Source: Bryobacterales bacterium
Lineage (GTDB): Bacteria > Acidobacteriota > Terriglobia > Bryobacterales > Bryobacteraceae
Length of the DNA stretch: 5,570 bases
Direction: 5' to 3'
NCBI GenBank assembly: GCA_025462985.1
Contig: JAOAPP010000341.1
Location: 1-5,570 of the forward strand
Of this stretch, positions 1-5,570 are shown piece by piece; positions within the stretch are counted from its first letter, which is position 1, and every line of letters starts with the position of its first letter. The notes under the pieces are model-generated. The model worked only from the letters and a program-made list of their open reading frames with translations. It had not been told where the DNA came from and did no database searches. Position numbers and translations under genes: made by a program.

Positions 1-668
1 GCCGCGGCGGTCTGTGCGATGAATTCATCGGCAATGGTGTTCACATAGAGCGCGGCCACAAATGGATCAGGTGAATTCGCCGTCACTTCGATGATGCTCG
101 TCGGTCCAATTGCCCGAACGTGCACCGTATCTGTGGCGTCTTGAACAACGTCCGTGGTCGGCTTGGGCGTGGGATGCACCCACCCCATGCTCGATAGCAT
201 TTCACCGAACACTGTTTGCGTTTTGGAAGTGCGTTCTTTGGTGTAGAGCTTCATTCGATCCAGACTGCGGATCATGACCGGTTCCGACTGCACGATCTTG
301 ATCTGTGTCTGCACCGTACTCTCGATCGGATATTGCCCGGCTGAAGCATTCGGGTTGACGGACTTGATGTCGAGAAAATCTTCGTTCAACCCCTGTAGCT
401 GTAGTAAAGCGAACGCCCGATAACTCGGTACCTGGCACAACGTGAACAGCAGGCTCGCTAAGAAGCCAAGAGCAGTAAGCAGGATAACGAGCCGGCGATG
501 GCGCTTCACCGTCTTCCACAGGTCAAGCATAATGCTGCCCTGGCTCTCAGCCGCGTAGCGATCGTGACCCGCCACGAACTTACCCCTGGTAATTACGGGC
601 TGCGTCCGGATCGCATCCAGCTGAGTCGCCGATGATGACAGCTTGTCTGATCTCTGCCAATTTGACAT
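1..668 (-). CDS. Wzz/GNVR-type polysaccharide chain-length determinant (3' end beyond window)
   Basis: Inner-membrane protein of the Wzz/GumC class, which controls chain length or couples synthesis to export of extracellular polysaccharide. The first 222 residues are visible. A basic stretch (KTVKRHRR, residues 52-59) is followed by a membrane helix at about 60-80. Next comes PSYRAFALLQLQG (81-93), the usual start of the periplasmic Wzz domain, then TQIKIVQSEPVMIRSLDRM (121-139) and IEVTANSPDPFVAALYVNTI (193-212), both typical of the family. The second membrane helix and any kinase domain lie beyond the left edge. The ATG at 668 gives a 46-residue polar cytoplasmic tail before the helix but has no clear Shine-Dalgarno. 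An in-frame ATG at 530 (Met47, MLDLWKT) is an alternative closer to usual Wzz starts. It begins 21 nt after the NusG-like gene and is probably in its operon. Family call is firm; exact start is not. Confidence 0.86.
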   Translation of the reverse strand, partial: MSNWQRSDKLSSSATQLDAIRTQPVITRGKFVAGHDRYAAESQGSIMLDLWKTVKRHRRLVILLTALGFLASLLFTLCQVPSYRAFALLQLQGLNEDFLDIKSVNPNASAGQYPIESTVQTQIKIVQSEPVMIRSLDRMKLYTKERTSKTQTVFGEMLSSMGWVHPTPKPTTDVVQDATDTVHVRAIGPTSIIEVTANSPDPFVAALYVNTIADEFIAQTAA

Positions 669-689
669 AAGGGAGTAAAGGAAAATGTT

Positions 690-1244
690 TTAGGGGAGAG
701 TCGGGGAGGGGATCAACCCGAACCGTCCACTGGCGGGCGAAACGCTGACCCGTTCAGGATGAATTTTGACTGCAATAGATCGATGCAGCAGTTCGATAGC
801 CACCACCAAATGCGAGTCTTCTTTCACCGAGACAAGAAGGCCGCGCAGCCCGGCCAGTGGTCCGTCTACGAGTTCGACTATGTCGCCTTCGCGCATGTAA
901 GGCCAACTCTGCGCGACAACGCCGGTGGCCACAATCCGTTTCAGCATAGCCACTTCGTTGTTTGCTAGAGGAATCGGACGGCCTGCAACTCCAACCAGAT
1001 TTCGAAGGTTGGGCGTCGTCAACAAAGCCATTCGATTTTCTTCTAGACTCAATTGGCAAAACAAATACCCGGGAAACAGTGGCACCTTGGACTCTCTGCA
1101 ATCACCGGAGCTATTCCGGCGCATACGCTGCATTGGTAACAGGCACTCATAGCCTTTGCTCACCAGGCTGTCAAGTACTTGCTTCTCTTTGCGTGGCGTA
1201 ACTTCGACGGCAAACCACGGATCCCTAGTGCTGGAGTAGTTCAT
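690..1244 (-). CDS. NusG-family antiterminator paralogue (UpxY/RfaH-like)
   Basis: A 184-residue specialised NusG paralogue, expected to bind RNA polymerase and promote elongation through a polysaccharide operon. The NGN domain spans about residues 9-110: WFAVEVTPRKEKQV at 10-23 is the first strand and helix, and PLFPGYLFCQL (55-65) is the hallmark segment. A KOW domain follows at about 117-165, with GDIVELVDGPLAGLRGLLV at 120-138. Length and layout fit the UpxY-like proteins at polysaccharide loci better than housekeeping NusG, and no secE, rplK or rplA is nearby. The ATG at 1244 is chosen because it has a strong ribosome-binding site and places the NGN domain near the N-terminus. An in-frame ATG at 1316 would add 24 residues unlike the family. 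The gene ends in TAA 21 nt before the Wzz-like gene. Operon-specific antitermination is inferred from family and position. Confidence 0.9.
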   Translation of the reverse strand: MNYSSTRDPWFAVEVTPRKEKQVLDSLVSKGYECLLPMQRMRRNSSGDCRESKVPLFPGYLFCQLSLEENRMALLTTPNLRNLVGVAGRPIPLANNEVAMLKRIVATGVVAQSWPYMREGDIVELVDGPLAGLRGLLVSVKEDSHLVVAIELLHRSIAVKIHPERVSVSPASGRFGLIPSPTLP

Positions 1245-1246
1245 TT

Positions 1247-1254
1247 CCACCTCT
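1247..1254 (-). promoter_or_regulatory. Ribosome-binding site of the NusG-like gene
   Basis: On the minus strand AGAGGTGG lies two bases before the ATG at 1244, with the GAGGT core about five bases away. It is one of the two clearest Shine-Dalgarno sequences in the window and decides the start in favour of 1244 over the in-frame ATG at 1316. Confidence 0.7.
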
Positions 1255-1310
1255 TGGAAATTTTGATGCTCGGGGCACATGCACATTCGCGTTTGGACAA
1301 AGCTGCCGCA

Positions 1311-1327
1311 TGACACTCAGCGTGTCA
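1311..1327 (-). repeat. Perfect 6-bp inverted repeat in the leader
   Basis: TGACAC and GTGTCA flank a 5-nt loop, giving a perfect small hairpin about 67 nt before the NusG-like start codon. No U-run follows it in the minus-strand transcript, so it is not a standard intrinsic terminator. It could be part of a leader fold or a short dyad bound by a regulator. Confidence 0.4.
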
Positions 1328-1532
1328 GGAACTGCGGACACCAAGCTGGATCGCCTAGCATCAGATTAGGGGACTTCAGCAATCCACCGCAACCCGAAGA
1401 TCTCCTACCAATCAGCTAGAAACTAAATTGCGGATGATAGATTGTCCAAGGCGCGTGTTAACCCCACGGGTTGCACCGAGTTACCAGGCGCTCCCCCGTC
1501 GGTAGCCCGGCAGTTCGGGAAAGAACAAGATC

Positions 1533-2714
1533 CTAGTACCTTAAGTACCTCTTGAGACGCAGCACCTGGCTTTCAAACAGGATCCACGAAAGCATGGAGA
1601 GCAGATACGTAGCCAGGCTCCACCAAACCATAACCAGAATCTTTAATCCCGTTTGAACGAGTGCTGGTAAACCAGGCGGCATGGGAGGGACATGTGGCAG
1701 TAGCTAGAGTAATAACTAGCGGGTGCCAGACATACATTCCGTAGCTGACACGCTTAACGCTTCGAAGTGGCCTGAATGCCAACAGTTTCGTAATCGCCGA
1801 ACTGCGGTGGGTGGCGCACCAGAATATCAGGCAAGCCGAAGAAACTGAAAGCATCAGGACGCCCCACACGTGAACGAGCCGATAATACAGGAACGGTCCG
1901 CCGTCGTGGTCAGCGAATGCCACAAATGGGGCGAGACACGCTATTCCGGTTACTGCAACAGCCGGGTAGAACCGGCTGATTGTTCCTTTACTCCTCAATA
2001 AAATCGCAGCTAAGGCGCCAAGCGCCAAAGAATCCAGGGACGCGATTGTAAATGTATTCACATAAAAGCTAGGTTGCGTGCTTTTTCCGCCATTTCGAAA
2101 CGGTAGATTACTGCGACAAGAATAAAGAGCAGAGCAGTCCACTCCAGCGCCCTTCTCGGCAGCAGCGCCACAATCAACGGCCACACCGTATAAAACTGCT
2201 CTTCCACCGCAAGGCTCCAAAGGTGGCCGAGCAATAAGTCGTTAAACATATGATGGGCTTTGAAATTCTCGAGATACAGGAAGTACGGCCAGAAACTGAC
2301 TTTTACCCATGGATTGAACCCGAACTGAGAAGTCCAGAAACGGCTCAACAGCAAGACCACCACTGCTAGATAAAGGAAGTAGAGAGGAAAAATGCGAAGC
2401 ACACGCCGCGCATAAAATGTCCGGAAATATCGGGGTGATTCCCAGGTGTCCAGAAGAATTCCAGTTATCAGGAATCCGGAAAGCACGAAGAATAGTTCGA
2501 CACCGCACCAGCCCGCATCGGCTAACACGAGTAGGAGCCGCTGCGAACGATGTATCGGCTCCAGAATAAAGCGAAAATGGTGAAACAAGACAAGAAGAAT
2601 CGCCAAGCCGCGAATCCCGTCGAGCGCGGGGATATACCGATCGGACACTCGCTTCTGCGCGGCAGAACGCAGTGTAGGCTGAAACTCGGTGGGCGGCGTT
2701 TGAAATGGATACAA
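1533..2714 (-). pseudogene. Acyltransferase-3 family (OafA/YrhL-like) O-acyltransferase, disrupted by two frame changes
   Basis: Multi-pass membrane enzyme of the family that moves acetyl or other acyl groups onto extracytoplasmic sugars; here probably decorating the polysaccharide of this locus. Frame 1 (2714 to 2064) carries the N-terminal motifs: DGIRGLAILLVLFHHF (32-47, with the His pair), ELFFVLSGFLITG (73-85), RRVLRIFPLY (103-112) and HLWSLAVEEQFY (164-175). It then meets TGA at 2060-2058. The family-like sequence resumes one base back as YVNTFTIASLDSLALGAL and runs to SYGMYVWHPLVITL (2064 to about 1705). The C-terminus WWSLATYLLSMLSWILFE to KRYLRY, stop TAG 1535-1533, is back in frame 1. 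The pieces join to about 393 residues, a normal family length, so little is missing. The start is TTG at 2714 without a clear ribosome-binding site; GTG at 2648 (Val23) is an alternative. Recent pseudogene, sequencing errors or, less likely, recoding are possible. Confidence 0.85.
1703..1720. repeat. Short palindrome at the second frame switch of the acyltransferase
   Basis: GCTAG and CTAGC are perfect 5-nt arms around an 8-nt spacer (AGTAATAA). The dyad coincides with the place where the reading frame must change, because the C-terminal frame has a stop (TAG) at 1706-1704. Small palindromes can promote replication slippage or assembly error, which may explain the indel. At this size chance cannot be excluded. 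Confidence 0.4.
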
Positions 2715-2929
2715 GCGGGGCTATCTTTGTCTCACCGGTATCTAACCGGGCCTCCAAGCATGAATGGCGCCAATTTGCTGCAAACGTTTGTTCGAGCCGG
2801 TGGAGAATGCGGGATTAGATTTGGATGCGGCGCGAAGCCAGGCGAGAAGAACGATCCTCGGGTGCAGCGCAAGCGGAAGAGCTCGCAGGCTGCCGCCCGA
2901 GGACGCATCCGCCCCGATTGCGCTGACGA

Positions 2930-2953
2930 CCTAGATTCAATTTCAAACCTAGG
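2930..2953 (+). repeat. Imperfect inverted repeat followed by a T-rich run
   Basis: CCTAGATT (2930-2937) can pair with AACCTAGG (2946-2953) with one mismatch, leaving an 8-nt loop. It is followed by CTTGTTTTTTG, which gives a terminator-like look on the plus strand, although no plus-strand gene lies upstream to need one. The stem is short and A/T-rich, so termination would be weak. It could instead be a protein-binding dyad. Confidence 0.28.
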
Positions 2954-3165
2954 CTTGTTTTTTGTCAACGCTGGATACTCCGCGCTAACTACGAGGTCGC
3001 GCAGGGAGTGGTGGCGTAGCCTCACACCCGGCCAAGGTCTGGAAGGCGGTAAATCACCGAGTAGTCAGCAGTACCGGGGATATGCAAACTTTCACTTAAG
3101 GGCACACGTCGCGATGTTCGCTCGCCTCCCATGCCAGAGCCCTCATCAAGTGCCCGACCCGGATT

Positions 3166-3169
3166 GGAG
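3166..3169 (+). promoter_or_regulatory. Ribosome-binding site of the ferritin-like gene
   Basis: GGAG lies five bases before the ATG at 3175, inside TTGGAGACTGA. The spacing is good and supports this start. Confidence 0.6.
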
Positions 3170-3174
3170 ACTGA

Positions 3175-3699
3175 ATGGCCGAATCACCCAAAGAGACAAT
3201 AATCCGCTACCTGCAAGATGCGATCGCGGCCGAAAGGAGTTTCGAGAGCCAGCTGGAGGGATTCTCGAAAGAGGGAGACAATGAGACCGCCAAGTCCCTC
3301 TTTGCTCAGCACGCAAGAGAAACCCGGAGCCAGCACGAGCGGCTGACGCAGCGGTTGGAGGCGCTGGGCGCAAGCCCTTCCACGACCAAGAGCGTCCTCG
3401 CGCACATGTTTGGACTCGCACCGAAGTCGGCCTCAATCGGACACGAAAAGGAAGAGCGCACGAGCCAGAATTTGATGATCGCGTATGCTGTCGAGAGCGC
3501 CGAGTGCGCAATGTACGAAGCACTGGCCAACGCTGCTGCAGTCTCGGGCGACACAGCAACCGAGACCCTTGCCAGAACTATTCAGACGGAGGAAAAGCAG
3601 ACCGCCGATAAGGTTTGGTCTTTGATCCCGACAGTCAGTCGTGATGCCTTTCAGCGCGTGGCAACTTCCGGGGATGTGGCTCGGGGCGCGGCCAGCTAG
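3175..3699 (+). CDS. Ferritin-like protein of the DUF892 (YciE/YciF) type
   Basis: A 174-residue, probably cytoplasmic, all-helical protein with the four-helix layout of the ferritin-like superfamily. Helix 1 (about 7-29) holds Glu20 and Glu24. Helix 2 (about 37-64) contains HARETRSQHERL with Glu49 and His54, the spacing seen in DUF892. Helix 3 (about 97-123) has VESAECAMYEAL with Glu107 and Glu110. Helix 4 (about 126-150) has TEEKQTADKV with Glu139 and Glu140. These are candidate di-metal ligands. In YciF-like proteins helix 3 usually reads like VEHYE; here Ser108 and Ala109 replace His and Tyr while the acidic residues remain. YciF-type proteins are linked to stress in enterobacteria, but their reaction is not settled, so no enzymatic role is claimed. 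ATG 3175 has GGAG at suitable spacing. It appears to stand alone, with 120 nt before the next gene. Confidence 0.8.
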   Translation: MAESPKETIIRYLQDAIAAERSFESQLEGFSKEGDNETAKSLFAQHARETRSQHERLTQRLEALGASPSTTKSVLAHMFGLAPKSASIGHEKEERTSQNLMIAYAVESAECAMYEALANAAAVSGDTATETLARTIQTEEKQTADKVWSLIPTVSRDAFQRVATSGDVARGAAS

Positions 3700-3819
3700 C
3701 CTCGCCGGAGTTCTATCGAGCGACGACGCGCCGGCACGGTTAAAACCCGCGGGCAGTATAGCGTAGAGTGAAGATGATCGGCTACCCAAGTCGGCAGTGT
3801 ATGCTGACGCGATCGCTCT

Positions 3820-4560
3820 ATGCGTCTGGCATGCACAATCTCCGCGTTCTTCTGTGTTCTTGTTGCCTGCCCCGGCGCCATGAGCTCTCACCCTGACCTG
3901 CAAAGCGCTAGTGAGGTGGTCCTTCGGATGAATCGCGCCCTGCGCGAGCAGGAACGCGAACTCTGTCGGTATTCCGTCCATCGCCGCTACATCCTTCGCA
4001 ACCGGCATCTCGAGCCGGAAGCAACCTCGAGTGTGATGATGAATTACGATGCGGCATCCGGAAAGCATTTCACCATCACTGGCTCGCAGCATTCGGGGGG
4101 CATTTCGCAGCGCGTGTTTAAGAATGCTATGGAAGCCGAAGAGTCCGCCAGCACTGAACGGCCGTCACCCAGCGAGATCAATTCGCAGCACTATAGCCTT
4201 TCCTTCGATGGAATCGAAACACGCAACGGCCGCCGCTGTTACCGCATCGGCCTAAAACCGCGAGAGCGCACCAAGTACCTGCTTGACGGGGTCGCCTGGA
4301 TCGACGCGGCAGACTTCGCGCTGGTTCGGGTCGAAGGCGCCTTCGCTCGACCTTTGTCTTTCTGGATAGGGCGGCCGCTCTTTCAACAGGATTACGGAAG
4401 GTACGGCCGTTTCTGGCTGCCTTCCCACAGTCGTTCCCTGGCGTACGTCAAGCTGTTCGGTGAATCGGAGCTGGAAATTGAATACTTCGACTATCAACTC
4501 CCTACGCCGGTCCCCTCGAAATCACACTATGGCAGCGTGTTGCCGCCAGTTACGCCATAA
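3820..4560 (+). CDS. Secreted LolA-like (outer-membrane lipoprotein-sorting type) protein, possible lipoprotein
   Basis: A 246-residue exported protein resembling a LolA-like group common in Acidobacteriota. The N-terminus has a short hydrophobic segment (about 3-16) ending in L14-V15-A16-C17, which fits a lipobox; signal peptidase I cleavage after about Ala20 is the alternative. The body has the expected order: [20 protein letters not shown] (33-52) as first helix, RRYILRNRH (55-63), then beta-rich sequence including [20 protein letters not shown] (121-140), [20 protein letters not shown] (152-171), FWLPSHS (198-204) and EIEYFDYQ (219-226). The Trp-Ile-Asp and Phe-Trp-Leu-Pro patterns are the best family marks. 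LolA/LolB folds bind lipids or lipoproteins, but true LolA function is not shown here. No good ribosome-binding site precedes ATG 3820; the signal sequence supports it. The 3' end overlaps the opposing SDR gene by 34 nt. Confidence 0.78.
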   Translation: MRLACTISAFFCVLVACPGAMSSHPDLQSASEVVLRMNRALREQERELCRYSVHRRYILRNRHLEPEATSSVMMNYDAASGKHFTITGSQHSGGISQRVFKNAMEAEESASTERPSPSEINSQHYSLSFDGIETRNGRRCYRIGLKPRERTKYLLDGVAWIDAADFALVRVEGAFARPLSFWIGRPLFQQDYGRYGRFWLPSHSRSLAYVKLFGESELEIEYFDYQLPTPVPSKSHYGSVLPPVTP

Positions 4561-5435
4561 ACTTCTCCAGTGACGTAGCTCGACTCCTGCGAAGCGAGCA
4601 CAACATAGATCGGCGCCAGTTCTGCGGGCTGGCCCGGCCGCCCCATCGGAACCATCCCCCCGAATTCAGGAATCTTTTCGGTAGGTTGGCCGCCGCTCGG
4701 CTGCAGTGGCGTCCACACCGGACCCGGCGCAACAGCATTCACCCGAATGCCCTTGGAAGCCAATTGCTTGGCCAATGCTTTTGTGAAAGCCACGATCGCA
4801 GCCTTGGTCGAAGCGTAATCGAGCAGCGTCGGAGACGGCTGGTACGCCTGTATCGAGGTCGTATTGATCACGGTGGCTCCCGCGGGCAGGTGAGGGAGCG
4901 CTGCCTTGCTTAACCAGAACATTGCATACACATTTGTCTTGAAGGTCTGGTCGAACTGTTCTGTCGTGACGTCCTCGATGTTCTCCACGGCATGCTGTTT
5001 TCCCGCCACGTTGACCAGAATGTCCAGGCCGCCAAGCCCTCTCACCGCATCGGCCACCAACTGTGTGCAGAAATCTTCGTTGCTAATGTCGCCGGGTAGC
5101 GCTACCACGTTTCGCCCGGCTGCCTTGACCAGCGCCACCACTTCCTGTGCGTCCTTTTCTTCGCTGGGCAGATAGTTCATCGCAATGTCAGCGCCCTCAC
5201 GCGCGAACGCGATCGTTGTCGCACGCCCAATTCCGGAATCCGCGCCGGTGATCAAAGCCCTGCGTCCCGCCAGTCTCCCGAACCCCTTGTAACTCTCCTC
5301 GCCATGATCCGGCTTGGGATGCATCTCCTGCGCCAGACCCGGAGCCGGCTGCTCCTGCTTCTCAAACTTCGGATGTGGATACTGCTTAGTCGGGTCCTGC
5401 ATCGCATACTGATTCTTTGTCGTTGAACTCGCCAT
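4527..5435 (-). CDS. SDR family NAD(P)-dependent oxidoreductase (YghA/YhdF-like)
   Basis: A 302-residue classical short-chain dehydrogenase/reductase, probably cytoplasmic, oxidising or reducing an alcohol/carbonyl substrate that cannot be named from sequence. The cofactor motif TGADSGIG is at 63-70, Asp116 (GDIS) contacts the adenine region, and N-V-A-G at 142-145 replaces the usual NNAG. The catalytic set is Asn168, Ser194, Tyr207 and Lys211 (YASTK), with PGPVWTPL at 238-245 after it, so the active site is complete. The polar N-terminal extension of about 50 residues, rich in Pro, Gln, Lys and His, before [14 protein letters not shown] is typical of the YghA/YhdF subgroup, where annotations such as glucose 1-dehydrogenase are loose. 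ATG 5435 fits that extension; only a weak AGAAAG precedes it. Its last 34 nt overlap the opposite gene's end, and its 5' end faces a divergent gene 102 nt away. Confidence 0.92.
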   Translation of the reverse strand: MASSTTKNQYAMQDPTKQYPHPKFEKQEQPAPGLAQEMHPKPDHGEESYKGFGRLAGRRALITGADSGIGRATTIAFAREGADIAMNYLPSEEKDAQEVVALVKAAGRNVVALPGDISNEDFCTQLVADAVRGLGGLDILVNVAGKQHAVENIEDVTTEQFDQTFKTNVYAMFWLSKAALPHLPAGATVINTTSIQAYQPSPTLLDYASTKAAIVAFTKALAKQLASKGIRVNAVAPGPVWTPLQPSGGQPTEKIPEFGGMVPMGRPGQPAELAPIYVVLASQESSYVTGEVYGVTGGNTLP

Positions 5436-5537
5436 AACTTTCTATGGATACGTTTCCGATCCACTCTCCTGCCTCGTGAAAACACCGGCACTGCCGTCGC
5501 GGACTCTGCACCGCCCGGGAGCGGGCATACTACTTCT
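5436..5537. promoter_or_regulatory. Divergent intergenic region between the SDR and the permease start
   Basis: A 102-nt gap between two start codons facing away from each other, so promoters for both genes are expected here or just inside them. CATACT at about 5526-5531, near the plus-strand start, is a weak -10-like match, but no matching -35 is convincing. No clear operator dyad was found. Confidence 0.35.
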
Positions 5538-5570
5538 ATGCGCAATCTGTGGCAGGACGTTCGCGCTGGG
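5538..5570 (+). CDS. Start of a probable MacB/FtsX-type ABC permease (ADOP-like), 5' fragment only
   Basis: Only 11 codons are inside the window: MRNLWQDVRAG. This resembles the start of the large putative permeases abundant in Acidobacteriota, which typically begin like M-x-x-L-W-Q-D-V/L-R-Y-G and continue into a first membrane helix and a MacB-type periplasmic domain. Ala replaces the usual Tyr at residue 10. GGGAG lies about 16 nt upstream, too far for a good ribosome-binding site. The identification rests on a very short match and on the phylum guess; sequence to the right would settle it. Confidence 0.5.
   Translation, partial: MRNLWQDVRAG

Larger units (their letters stand above)
1245..1532 (-). 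promoter_or_regulatory. Non-coding leader upstream of the NusG-like gene, probable structured 5' UTR
   Basis: A 288-nt gap between two same-strand genes with no believable ORF, so it probably holds the promoter and 5' UTR of the polysaccharide operon. Read as minus-strand RNA it can form several local stems. TTGGACAA (1449-1442) can pair with TTGTCCAA (1300-1293), enclosing the following ones. TGGATTGC (1386-1379) can pair with GCGATCCA (1354-1347) with one U-G wobble. TGACAC/GTGTCA (1327-1311) is a perfect hairpin. A CTTCGG tetraloop-like sequence sits at 1399-1394. Further upstream AACCC/GGGTT (1472-1460) is a 5-bp hairpin with a 3-nt loop. I recognise no known riboswitch, no exact ops (GGCGGTAGCGT) element and no confident -35/-10 pair. 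Leader function is inferred from position and folding potential only. Confidence 0.35.
2715..3174. other. Gene-poor intergenic region between divergent genes
   Basis: About 460 nt between the minus-strand acyltransferase and the plus-strand ferritin-like gene. It should contain promoters for both directions, but I cannot pick a convincing -35/-10 pair. Reading frames through it lack recognisable motifs and sensible starts. Visible small structures are a CAAACGTTTG palindrome at 2781-2790 and a CTAG-containing inverted repeat followed by a T-run at 2930-2962. No tRNA-like, IS-end or repeat-array pattern was seen. Confidence 0.5.

Noticed and set aside
202..519. Minus-strand ORF of about 105 codons
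   Set aside because: It is an out-of-frame reading of the Wzz-like gene, whose own frame carries the membrane helix and family motifs.
1245..1316. 24-residue N-terminal extension of the NusG-like protein from ATG 1316
   Set aside because: The strong ribosome-binding site at 1247-1254 and the family's usual start favour ATG 1244; the extension is Cys/Met-rich and unlike NusG.
1245..1532. Cyclic-di-GMP riboswitch or exact ops/JUMPstart element in the leader
   Set aside because: The conserved GEMM core segments are absent on the minus strand, and the only GGTAG-type matches there do not continue into the ops consensus. CGGTAGC at 1500-1506 is on the wrong strand.
2058..2070. Programmed -1 ribosomal frameshift in the acyltransferase
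   Set aside because: The site (GCT TTT ATG) does not form a canonical X XXY YYZ heptamer, no strong downstream stem was seen, and a second opposite shift would be needed about 360 nt later. Indels are simpler.
2764..2934. Small plus-strand ORF of 56 residues
   Set aside because: Ala/Arg-rich with no motif and no Shine-Dalgarno; consistent with chance in GC-rich DNA.
2732..3025. Minus-strand ORF of about 97 codons
   Set aside because: Composition is Arg/Ser/Pro-rich with no recognisable domain and no upstream ribosome-binding site.
2550..3284. Long open frame on the plus strand (about 244 codons) across the intergenic region
   Set aside because: It overlaps the start of the acyltransferase and of the ferritin-like gene antisense or out of frame, is rich in Arg/Gly/Ser without motifs, and has no ribosome-binding site. 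MNGANLLQTF at 2760 faintly recalls TPP-dependent enzyme N-termini, but the likeness ends after a few residues.
3700..3819. Intrinsic terminator after the ferritin-like gene
   Set aside because: GCCGG and CCGGC could pair, but the loop is over 20 nt and no T-run follows.
3433..4092. Minus-strand ORF of about 219 codons
   Set aside because: It lies antisense to the ferritin-like and LolA-like genes, which have clear family motifs; its translation is Cys/Arg/Ser-rich and resembles nothing.

Overview
The window looks like a chromosomal segment from a Gram-negative soil-type bacterium, most likely Acidobacteriota. This is inferred from gene content and not proven. The pointers are a short NusG paralogue leading a polysaccharide-export gene, a LolA-like periplasmic protein of a type common in that phylum, an SDR with a long polar N-terminus, and at the right edge a protein start that resembles acidobacterial MacB/FtsX-type permeases. 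No rRNA, tRNA, CRISPR array, insertion sequence or phage gene is visible.

Left half (1-2714, all minus strand): an exopolysaccharide or capsule locus that runs off the left edge. In transcription order it holds an O-acyltransferase (2714 to 1533), a 288-nt non-coding leader, a NusG/UpxY/RfaH-like elongation factor (1244 to 690), and a Wzz/GNVR-type chain-length determinant (668 to 1, incomplete). The last two are 21 nt apart and probably co-transcribed. The NusG-like protein probably helps polymerase through the long polysaccharide operon, the Wzz-like protein sets chain length or couples export, and the acyltransferase would decorate the sugar. The acyltransferase is split by two opposite frame changes: the N-terminal and C-terminal parts share one frame and about 120 codons in the middle lie in another.

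Middle (2715-3174): about 460 nt with no convincing gene, separating the minus-strand locus from plus-strand genes. It should carry promoters for both directions.

Right half: a ferritin-like DUF892/YciF-type protein (3175-3699, +), a secreted LolA-like protein with a possible lipobox (3820-4560, +), and an SDR oxidoreductase of the YghA/YhdF type (4527-5435, -) whose 3' end overlaps the previous gene by 34 nt tail to tail. Divergent from the SDR, the first 11 codons of a probable ABC-type permease begin at 5538 (+). The ferritin-like and SDR families are both often linked to stress in other bacteria, but nothing here ties these genes into one pathway.

The points most worth a second look are the doubly frameshifted acyltransferase, one of whose switch points lies at a small palindrome, and the structured-looking leader before the NusG paralogue. 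I found no convincing new multi-gene system.
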